Positions 1 to 9,624 of a stretch of DNA of 15,210 nucleotides are shown here, in pieces. Source of the stretch: JBBDWJ01 sp040902925. GTDB taxonomy: Bacteria; Acidobacteriota; Terriglobia; Bryobacterales; UBA6623. The stretch is taken from positions 1-15,210 of the forward strand of contig JBBDWJ010000279.1 of the NCBI GenBank assembly GCA_040902925.1, in the 5' to 3' direction. The notes below the pieces were generated by a model. That model was not told the DNA's origin, did no database searches, and saw only the letters and a list, made by a program, of their open reading frames with translations. Both the position numbers and the translations under genes were made by a program. Numbering within the stretch: position 1 is the first letter of the stretch; the number at the start of each line of letters is the position of its first letter.

Positions 1-176
1 CGGTAGACCCCGGCGGCGGCAAAAAGGCAGGCCAGCGTCGCCGAAATCAGCAGCAGTCTCCAGCTCCGGCGGGGCCGCGTCCGCGGCGGCGGTCTGACCG
101 CCTTTTCCTCGGCGCCGCGGCCGGGAACCGCTGCTGGGTCGTCGAGGATCGCCGGCGCGCCCGGTCGGCTGGTCAT
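1..176 (-). CDS. N-terminal 58 codons of a membrane-anchored protein, probably a second secretion/efflux adaptor (partial)
   Basis: The reading frame starts at ATG 176-174 and runs off the left edge. The visible protein begins MTSRPGAPAILDDPAA, followed by a basic, proline-rich cytoplasmic stretch (about residues 20-38) and a hydrophobic segment LLLISATLACLFAAAGVY (about residues 41-58) typical of an uncleaved N-terminal membrane anchor. Its start codon overlaps the stop of the upstream adaptor gene as ATGA, and a GGAG motif lies six bases before the ATG inside that gene, so the two are almost certainly translated together. Short cytoplasmic tail plus a single membrane span is the usual layout of HlyD/EmrA-type membrane-fusion proteins, and the neighbour is one, so a tandem adaptor pair is the best guess. 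The diagnostic lipoyl and coiled-coil parts lie outside the window, so the family is inferred only. Confidence 0.6.
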   Translation of the reverse strand, partial: MTSRPGAPAILDDPAAVPGRGAEEKAVRPPPRTRPRRSWRLLLISATLACLFAAAGVY

Positions 177-1372
177 GGCTGCTCCATCGGGATAACCACG
201 GCCGCCGAAAGATCCGGCAACAGGTGGGGATCGGTCTGTTCCAAGCGGAAACGCGCCAGAAACGTCTTGATCGGGCTGCCGATCGCCGACGCCGCTACCG
301 GGCTCGCCGACTCCAGCCGCGCCGTGAACTCGAGCTCGGGATAAGCGTCCAGGCTCACGATCGCGCGGCAGCCCGGCTTGAGCACCGCGCCATCCGGCTC
401 GGCTATGCGCGCCTGGACCTCCATGGCGGAAGGATCAAAAATCCGCATCAACGCCTGGCCTGAATAAAGCTGATCGCCTTCCTGGGGAGGGCCCATCGAC
501 CCGTTTCGCCAGATGGCTTCATGCGCCGCCATACCCGACAGCGGCGCGCGCACCAGCAGCTTCGAAACATTGTTTTGCGCGCGCTCGAGCGCCACCTGCT
601 GGCGGTCACGCTGCAGCTCGAGAACGCGCAGCGCTGCCGCCTCGGCCTCCACGCGGTGGCGGTCCGACTGTTGCAGGCTCGCCACGCGCTGTTCGGCGGC
701 CTGGGCCTTGGTCTCGTTTTTGAGGCGGTCGATTTCGCTCAGCAGCGGGCCTTTACGTAGCTGAATGCGGGCTTCCTTCAGCTCGGATTCCGCTTCCCGC
801 TGATCGAGCCGCCGCTTGGCCTGCTCGGCGTCGTTTTCCGCCTTTTTTTGCTCGACCTGATGGCTCAAATCGTCGTATTTAGCCTGCGCCTCGCGGCCCG
901 CCTCGAGCTGCTCGGTGTGGTCAAACTCGGCAAGCGGTTCGCCCTCCTTCACCATCGCCCCGTTGGGGACAAGCGCAACCAGGGTGAGACGGCTGTTGCG
1001 GCCGCTGATACGCGGCGTCTGCACCAGCAGATAACGGACAGCCTGAATGGTTCCAGTAGAGCGGACGGCGCGGCCGGAAGCAGCTTGGGAAGGGTTTTCG
1101 CCCGCTGCCGGGGGTTGCGGGGAGGTCGGGGCAACCGCGGCGGCCGTGTCACCCGCGGCGTTTGGGGACGCCTTGGCGACAGTTTCCGCGGCGGCTGGGG
1201 CCGGCGTTGGTGTCGCGCCCGGAGTCACCGCGGCGGCGGCTGGCGTCGAAGAAACAGGGCTACTGCAAGAGGTCAAAACGACCCCGGCGCAAAGACAAGC
1301 CCAGAGCGTTAGCCCGGCAATTGCGGCGTCGGGCAACCGGCTTGGTGGGGAATGCCGCTGCTTTTCCACCAT
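173..1372 (-). CDS. HlyD/RND-family periplasmic adaptor (membrane-fusion) lipoprotein
   Basis: The 399-residue product resembles membrane-fusion subunits that bridge an inner-membrane transporter and an outer-membrane channel. A hydrophobic signal (about residues 16-35) ends in LTSC, a plausible lipobox with Cys36 as the lipidated residue. A long Ala/Pro/Thr linker follows (about 37-105). Then come a lipoyl-like half motif (about 105-150, including GEPLAEFDHTEQL), a long charged alpha-helical hairpin rich in Glu, Gln, Arg and Ala (about 150-270), the second lipoyl half (LLVRAPLSGMAAHEAIW, about 273-290) and a beta-barrel region (about 315-399). This order is that of HlyD/AcrA-type adaptors. 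The start is set by the signal peptide; an AGGG lies immediately before the ATG, which is not an ideal ribosome site. The stop overlaps the next gene's start by four bases. No cognate transporter ATPase or outer-membrane channel is visible, so the substrate is unknown. Confidence 0.8.
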   Translation of the reverse strand: MVEKQRHSPPSRLPDAAIAGLTLWACLCAGVVLTSCSSPVSSTPAAAAVTPGATPTPAPAAAETVAKASPNAAGDTAAAVAPTSPQPPAAGENPSQAASGRAVRSTGTIQAVRYLLVQTPRISGRNSRLTLVALVPNGAMVKEGEPLAEFDHTEQLEAGREAQAKYDDLSHQVEQKKAENDAEQAKRRLDQREAESELKEARIQLRKGPLLSEIDRLKNETKAQAAEQRVASLQQSDRHRVEAEAAALRVLELQRDRQQVALERAQNNVSKLLVRAPLSGMAAHEAIWRNGSMGPPQEGDQLYSGQALMRIFDPSAMEVQARIAEPDGAVLKPGCRAIVSLDAYPELEFTARLESASPVAASAIGSPIKTFLARFRLEQTDPHLLPDLSAAVVIPMEQP

Positions 1373-1586
1373 CCCTAGCAGGCTTAGACGCGCGAGTGTG
1401 TGGAATAGTTCATGCTAAATTCAGGTTTTTTCGCCGCCCGAGCTCAAATCTTCGGATGTTGGAAACGAAAAGCGTCGCCGGAGAGATACGCCGTCAGTCC
1501 GCAGCCCTTGTGCTCCCCCTTCTTTTCGGTTGTCATTGTCCAATACATGTAGGCCATGGACATGGTAAACTCAAACGGAAATCCAC

Positions 1587-1850
1587 ATGAAGTCCACTCA
1601 TCGCAAGGCCCGGCCCAACAAATACCGGCTACGACCCGCGGACCAGGAACGGGAGGATCGGGGCGAGCTAGCGCAAACATTCCTAAACCGATCGGTAAAA
1701 ATGCTGGAGCGGATGAGTTCGGCGGCATCGCCTGAAACGCTCAAGGCCGCGCTGGCTGCTCCCACTGACATGGGCGGCGTGGCCTCGCTGTTGTCCGATC
1801 TGGCGCCGCTCGGTCTTGACCTCTCCGCCATCGATCCGTTCGGGATCTCG
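1587..1850 (+). pseudogene. 5' fragment of an unrecognised gene, cut by the junction with the permease
   Basis: From ATG 1587 a plausible protein of about 85-88 residues can be read: a basic N-terminus (MKSTHRKARPNKYRLRPADQ) followed by amphipathic helices containing ELAQTFLNRSVKMLERM and DMGGVASLLSDLAPLGLDL. A GGAA lies about seven bases before the ATG. After about position 1850 the same frame continues to 2180, but it is then plainly the antisense of the FtsX-type permease (Arg/Ser/Pro/Ala-rich and low in hydrophobics), so the native 3' end is missing. I do not recognise the family. The composition looks coding and fits better than the overlapping minus-strand frames over the same bases, but with no homologue to point to, both its reality and its status as a fragment are inferences. 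Confidence 0.4.
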
Positions 1851-3252
1851 TCGTGCGCAATCGCAGCACCGGAATCACCCCGAACAGCAGCCCCGTCAGC
1901 ACCGAAATACCGAGCGCGAACAGCAGCACCACTGGGTCGATGCCGATCTCGGCTACGCGCGGCAAAGTCGCCGGCGCCAGTGCTCTCAACAGGCCGATGC
2001 CCGCCCGCGCGAACAGCAGGCCCAACACGCCGCCGGCCAGCCCCAGCATCAAACTCTCCGCCAACAGCTCACGCGCGATGCGGCCGCGGCTCGCTCCTAG
2101 CGCCGCCCGCACCGCAAGCTCCTGCTGGCGGCCCTCGGCGCGCACGAGAAACAGATTCGCGACGTTCGCGCACGCGATGAGCAGCACCAGGCCGACGGTG
2201 CCCAGCAGAATCCACAGGATGCGCCCGATGTCGCCGATGACGTCCTGCGCCAACGGACGAACGTTCGGCTCCAGCCGCAGCGCGATGTGCCCGGGAACCT
2301 GCTCGACGATCGGGATCATGCGCGCCACATCGGCGTTGGCGGCATCGAGCGTCACGCCCGGCTTCAACCGCGCCAGCGCCTGGAACCCGAAGCTCACGAA
2401 GTTTGCGTTGGCGCGGTCGAGCCGCAGCGGCACCAGGATCGCGGGGTCGGCGCGCAAAAACCGGAACGACGCGGGCAACACGCCAACGACGTCAGCCGGC
2501 GCGCCATCGATCTCCAGCCGTTGACCGAGGATGTCGCGGGCCCCGCCAAAGGCGCGCTGCCAATAGCCGTGCGTCAAGATCACGCGCAAGGGACTGCCCA
2601 GCGCAGCGTCCTCTTCGCTGAAGCGCCGCCCAAGAATCGGCTGAACGCGCAGCAGCGGCAGCGTGCCATCGGTGACCGCGAGCGCCTCGACGCGCTCGGG
2701 CTCGCCGCGCCCGGTAATCGAGACGTCGGTGCGGTCCCAGGCGCCGATGCCCTCGAACGCCTGCTGGTTGTCGTGATAAATGAAATAGGTGGCCGGGCCC
2801 TGATTCATCACCGGCAGGTTCACGCCCGGCCCGCGATGATACAGCCCGACCAGCCGCTCGGGCTCGGCGAAGGGCAGCGGCTTGAGCAGCACGCCGTACA
2901 CCACGCTGAAGATGGCGGTGGTGGCGCCGATACCCAGCGCCAGCGTCACGGCCGCGAGCGCCGTGAACCCAGGTCCCCGGCGCAACACGCGTGCGGCGTG
3001 CCGCAAATCCCGCCACAGGCCGTCGATGAAGTTCATCTTCCGCATATCGCGACACTCCTCTTGAAACAGGGTGATGCCTCCGATAGCGCGCAAAGCCGTC
3101 CAGCGCGCCTCGTCCGCCGGCATACCCGAGGCAATGTTTTCTTCGATCAGCTCATCCAGATGGAAGCGAAGCTCGGCGTCGAGCTCGCGCTCCACGTTGC
3201 CGCGCCGGAACAGCGAGCGCGCGCGTAAGCGAATTTTGTCCAGCGCGCGCAT
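1741..3252 (-). pseudogene. ADOP-family (acidobacterial FtsX/MacB-like) permease, truncated to its first half
   Basis: ADOP permeases are usually about 800 residues: an N-terminal prefix domain, then two copies of a MacB periplasmic core plus FtsX membrane domain. Here the prefix (about residues 1-65, with ELRFHLDELIEENIASGM), the first membrane span (about 85-105, FTALAAVTLALGIGATTAIF), the first periplasmic core (about 115-330) and the three-span FtsX unit (about 340-465, with VLLIACANVANLFLVRAEGR) are intact. Homology ends near LLFGVIPVLRLR (about position 1855). The remaining ~38 codons to the stop at 1741 are Arg-rich antisense of a plus-strand fragment. The whole second half is missing. 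The start at 3252 rather than an upstream ATG at 3339 is chosen because it begins with the standard MRALDKIRLRARSLFRR prefix and has a strong AGGAGG; the upstream choice would overlap padR. It could still yield a half-size membrane protein, but as an ADOP it is broken. Confidence 0.8.
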
Positions 3253-3253
3253 C

Positions 3254-3583
3254 TCAAACCTCCTGCACCACCAGGTTGATCGCCGTCGAGAGGCGATTCC
3301 AGCTTGCCAATTCCTTCCCGAGTTGCTTACGGCCGGCATTGGTGAGCGAGTAGAACTTCGCCATGCGGCCCGCCTCCGTGGTTCGCCATTCCGCTTTGAT
3401 CCAGGCCTGCTGCTCCAAACGGTGCAGCGCCGGGTAGAGCGACCCCTGCTGGATCTGCAGAGTTTCCTCGGAGATCTGTTGGATGCGTTTGGCGATGCCC
3501 CAGCCGTGCTTGGGCTCGATCGAGATCGTCTTGAGGATCAACAGGTCAAGCGTCCCTTGGACCAGGTCTGTCGGCTTAGCCAT
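3254..3583 (-). CDS. PadR-family transcriptional regulator
   Basis: The 109-residue protein has the PadR winged-helix layout almost end to end: VQGTLDLLILKTIS (helix 1, about residues 8-21), HGWGIAKRIQQIS (helix 2), then the recognition segment with the family signature IQQGSLYPALHRLEQQAWI (about 43-61) and the wing region AEWRTTEAGRMAKFYSLTNAGRKQL (about 64-88), followed by a short C-terminal helix for dimerisation. The length is typical of the short PadR type. The gene lies one base upstream of an ADOP permease, the characteristic acidobacterial pairing in which the regulator is thought to control the permease operon. A 19-bp palindrome sits 19 bp upstream of the start codon and is a good candidate operator for self-repression. 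The effector is unknown. The ribosome site is weak (TAGG before the ATG). Confidence 0.93.
   Translation of the reverse strand: MAKPTDLVQGTLDLLILKTISIEPKHGWGIAKRIQQISEETLQIQQGSLYPALHRLEQQAWIKAEWRTTEAGRMAKFYSLTNAGRKQLGKELASWNRLSTAINLVVQEV
3259..3264 (-). promoter_or_regulatory. Strong ribosome binding site of the truncated permease
   Basis: AGGAGG on the minus strand lies six bases before ATG 3252, inside the last codons of padR. It fixes the permease start and, with the one-base gap between the padR stop and this ATG, indicates translational coupling of regulator and permease. Most other genes here have weak Shine-Dalgarno sites, so this one stands out. Confidence 0.8.
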
Positions 3584-3601
3584 ACGCCTAGATTAACACC
3601 A

Positions 3602-3620
3602 ATTGTAGATAATCAACAAT
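3602..3620. promoter_or_regulatory. Palindromic operator candidate for PadR
   Basis: ATTGTAGATAATCAACAAT is an inverted repeat with half-sites ATTGTAGAT and ATCAACAAT around a central A; eight of nine base pairs match. It lies 19-37 bp upstream of the padR start, in an AT-rich patch that contrasts with the GC-rich surroundings. On the minus strand it contains TACAAT, a fair -10 box, although I see no good -35 element at the right distance. Operators with outer ATGT/ACAT-like arms are known for PadR/LmrR proteins. That PadR binds here and represses its own operon is inference. Confidence 0.6.
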
Positions 3621-3965
3621 AAAATCCTACGCCGGTCCACAAGCCATCTCGAATCGCGCCGGCGATGGCCGCGACCCGACAGCTACACATCATGGTTGCG
3701 TCCAAAGCGGTGAATACGCTGATTTACAGCGGCGCCTAAGAGTATTCGGCGAGCGCGCGCGGCTCGCTCAATCAGGCTCTTCTCCACAAACCTTCTAACG
3801 GTCCTCTAGAATGAGTGAAGGCAACGTGATCGCGTCCAAGGGCCTCGTCGAGTGCCGATCCAAGTTCGGGTGGCGGCGTGAACCGCCAAATCACCAAAAT
3901 CTCGCCATCAAGATCTGGGCGAAAAACTAACGCGACACGAAAAGGCTTGTAACAGGTTCCTGCAT

Positions 3966-3987
3966 CTTGCGGTCTGTTAGCCGCAAG
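3966..3987 (+). promoter_or_regulatory. Hairpin in the presumed glgE leader
   Basis: CTTGCGG (3966-3972) and CCGCAAG (3981-3987) form a perfect 7-bp stem with an 8-base loop, extended by a possible T-G pair. It lies about 76 bases upstream of the glgE start. There is no following T-run, so it is not a standard terminator. It could be a leader structure or protein-binding palindrome, or chance. Confidence 0.3.
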
Positions 3988-4063
3988 GCGCGGCCAAGCT
4001 TCCACGAGCAAGCCGCCTCCAGTTCTCCTTCGGCCTGCGCCGCTAGAGAACGCCAGACAGTCG

Positions 4064-6070
4064 ATGAACACAAGCGAATCCCAGCAAGGCAGACGGCGCG
4101 TCATGATCGAGGGAGTGCACCCCGAGGTCGACGCCGCGCGCTTCCCCGCGAAGCGGATTGTCGGCGATGCCGTGAGCGTCGAAGCCGATGTGTTTGTTGA
4201 CGGCCACGACGCGGTAAGCGGCTTGCTGCTCTACCGCAAACTCGACTCTCCACGATGGTCGGAGACGCCGCTGCAGCCCCTGGTCAACGACCGCTGGCAG
4301 GCGGAATTCCAGGCTGAAGAGATAGGGGTCTACGAGTTCACGATCGAAGCGTGGGTGGATCACTTCAAAACCTGGCGGCGCGACATGGTCAAACGGCTCG
4401 CTGCCGGCCAGGCGGCTTCGGTCGATCTGCTGATCGGCGCGGAGTTGGTTGCCGCCGCCATCGGCAGATCCGCCGGCAACGACCAGCACACGCTCAAATC
4501 GTGGTCGATCAAGCTGCGCCAGACCGCCACAACAGCGAACCAGGAAGCCGCGAACGAAGCGCTCTCGGATGAGTTGGCCGCCCTCATGGACCGCTACCCC
4601 GATCGAACGCTCGCCACGCGTTACGAGCGCGCTCCGCGCATCGTTGTCGATCGCCTGAAGGCGCGTTTCTCGAGCTGGTACGAATTCTTTCCGCGCTCAT
4701 GCGGCTCGCAGCCCGGCGTTCATGGCACGTTCGCCGATTGCGAAGCGCGCCTGCCGTACGTCGCCGGCATGGGCTTCGACGTGCTCTATCTGCCGCCGAT
4801 CCATCCCGTCGGAGTGACGTTTCGTAAAGGAAAAAACAACGCGGTCGAAGCCACCACCGGCGATGCCGGCAGCCCCTGGGCGATCGGCGCCGAACAGGGC
4901 GGCCATACCGCGATTCACCCGCAACTGGGCACGCTCGAAGATTTCCACCGCCTGCTGCGGCGCGCCAAAGAGCACGGCATCGAGATCGCCCTCGATATCG
5001 CTTTTCAATGCACCCCCGACCATCCCTACGTGCGGCAGCATCCCGAATGGTTTCGCCACCGTCCCGACGGCACGATTCAGTATGCCGAGAACCCGCCCAA
5101 AAAATATCAGGATATCTATCCCATCGACTTCGAGACCGAGAACTGGCGCGAGCTATGGGACGAGCTAAAGAACGTCTTCCGGTTTTGGATTGAGCAAGGC
5201 GTCGATATTTTTCGCGTCGACAATCCCCACACCAAGTCCTTCCCGTTCTGGGAGGAAGCGATCAGCGAGATCAAGCGCGATCATCCACAGGTTCTGTTTC
5301 TCTCGGAAGCGTTCACCCGGCCCAAGGTGCGCTATCGCCTCGCCAAGCTGGGCTTCAGCCAATCCTATACTTACTTCGCGTGGCGCAATACGAAGCCCGA
5401 GCTGACGGAGTATCTCACCGAGCTGACGCAATCACCGGTGCGCGAGTTCTTCCGCCCTAATCTTTGGCCCAACACGCCCGACATTCTCACCGAGTATCTG
5501 CAACACGGCGGCCGCCCCGCGTTCATGATTCGACTGGCGCTGGCGGCGACGTTGGGTGCGAGCTACGGCATCTACGGGCCGGTTTATGAATTGTGTGAGA
5601 ACAAACCTCGCGAGCCGGGCAGCGAGGAATATCTGAACTCGGAAAAATACGAGATTCGCCACTGGGATCTCGACCACCCCGGCAGTCTGCGGGATTATAT
5701 CGCGCGCATCAACCGCATCCGCAAAGAGAATCCGGCGCTGCAAAGCGATTGGAGCCTGCGTTTTCACCCCGTCGATAACGAACAGTTGCTCTGCTACAGC
5801 AAGCAGACGCCGCGGTTGGATAGCATCATCGTCGTGGTCGTCAACGTCGAGCCCTATCACACGCACTCGGGCTGGATCGAGCTGCCGATCGAGAGTTTTG
5901 GGCTCGACGGGCAGCAGCCCTATCAGGTCCACGACCTGACCACCGATGCGCGCTATCTGTGGCAAGGGCGCCGCAACTATGTCGAGCTCGACCCGCACAC
6001 CATCCCGGCGCATATTTTCCGGATCAGGCGGCGGGTTCGCACCGAAAAAGATTTCGACTACTACATGTAA
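4064..6070 (+). CDS. glgE: Alpha-1,4-glucan:maltose-1-phosphate maltosyltransferase GlgE
   Basis: This GH13 enzyme transfers maltosyl units from alpha-maltose 1-phosphate to the non-reducing end of alpha-1,4-glucan (EC 2.4.99.16), the polymerising step of the GlgE pathway; it is cytoplasmic. The 668-residue length is normal. An N-terminal beta domain (about 15-120, with VYEFTIEAWVDHFKTWRRD) precedes a helical insert and the barrel (about 195-560; SSWYEFFPRS, LYLPPIHPVG, NPPKKYQDIYPIDFE). The nucleophile motif FRVDNPHTK gives Asp386, LSEAF gives acid/base Glu415, and NTPDIL gives Asp473; the spacings fit characterised GlgE. A C-terminal beta sandwich follows. The start is uncertain: ATG 4064 lacks a clear ribosome site, and an in-frame ATG at 4103 (MIEGVHPEVDAARFP) begins where family similarity starts. 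It heads the plus-strand glucan cluster, 59 bp before treS-mak, whose product makes its substrate. Confidence 0.96.
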   Translation: MNTSESQQGRRRVMIEGVHPEVDAARFPAKRIVGDAVSVEADVFVDGHDAVSGLLLYRKLDSPRWSETPLQPLVNDRWQAEFQAEEIGVYEFTIEAWVDHFKTWRRDMVKRLAAGQAASVDLLIGAELVAAAIGRSAGNDQHTLKSWSIKLRQTATTANQEAANEALSDELAALMDRYPDRTLATRYERAPRIVVDRLKARFSSWYEFFPRSCGSQPGVHGTFADCEARLPYVAGMGFDVLYLPPIHPVGVTFRKGKNNAVEATTGDAGSPWAIGAEQGGHTAIHPQLGTLEDFHRLLRRAKEHGIEIALDIAFQCTPDHPYVRQHPEWFRHRPDGTIQYAENPPKKYQDIYPIDFETENWRELWDELKNVFRFWIEQGVDIFRVDNPHTKSFPFWEEAISEIKRDHPQVLFLSEAFTRPKVRYRLAKLGFSQSYTYFAWRNTKPELTEYLTELTQSPVREFFRPNLWPNTPDILTEYLQHGGRPAFMIRLALAATLGASYGIYGPVYELCENKPREPGSEEYLNSEKYEIRHWDLDHPGSLRDYIARINRIRKENPALQSDWSLRFHPVDNEQLLCYSKQTPRLDSIIVVVVNVEPYHTHSGWIELPIESFGLDGQQPYQVHDLTTDARYLWQGRRNYVELDPHTIPAHIFRIRRRVRTEKDFDYYM

Positions 6071-6129
6071 GCGGCGCGAGAACCCCGGCGGCTCCGCGCG
6101 CGACACAAACCGGCCGGCCCCAGAACGCA

Positions 6130-9489
<3,360 letters not shown>

Positions 9490-9624
9490 GGGAACCAGCA
9501 ACAAAACACCATCGCCGCCCCGATGGCGAGCGAAACAAGCCGTGCACACGCTCGCCGCGGCAGGTATGGCCTGTGGACGGTCTCTGACAAAGGAACAGAC
9601 TCGCCGCGCTAGGCGATCGAACCC

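Larger units (their letters stand above)
3584..4063. other. Divergent intergenic region between padR and glgE (about 480 bp)
   Basis: No convincing gene is seen. Next to padR is the AT-rich palindrome. Further right are a GCGAGC/GCTCGC inverted repeat (3749-3767), a TGGCGG/CCGCCA hairpin (3871-3888) and a CTTGCGG/CCGCAAG hairpin (3966-3987). A 24-codon plus-strand ORF (3665-3739, MAATRQLHIMVASKAVNTLI...) has no ribosome site and is probably chance. A minus-strand frame (4104-3772, 110 codons) contains a protein-like patch, FRVALVFRPDLDGEILVIW, with lower GC at third positions than the neighbours; it could be a decayed gene but overlaps the glgE start and has no recognisable family. I could not identify a clear sigma-70 promoter for glgE; one is expected within the right-hand part. 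Confidence 0.5.

Noticed and set aside
1444..1728. Minus-strand 94-codon ORF overlapping the plus-strand fragment
   Set aside because: Contains a somewhat protein-like stretch, but has no signal peptide, ribosome site or recognised family, and competes with a more plausible plus-strand reading.
3253..3339. Upstream ATG of the permease frame (29 extra residues)
   Set aside because: It lies inside padR, and the internal ATG 3252 has a strong AGGAGG and starts at the standard ADOP prefix.
3665..3739. 24-codon plus-strand ORF in the padR-glgE spacer
   Set aside because: No ribosome site, no recognisable similarity, and too short to support.
3749..3767. GCGAGC/GCTCGC inverted repeat as terminator
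   Set aside because: Simple GCGC-rich sequence with no T-run on either strand; likely chance in high-GC DNA.
5959..6129. N-terminal extension of the TreS-Mak reading frame by 57 codons
   Set aside because: It overlaps the 3' end of glgE in another frame, has no family similarity, and the TreS protein begins naturally at ATG 6130.
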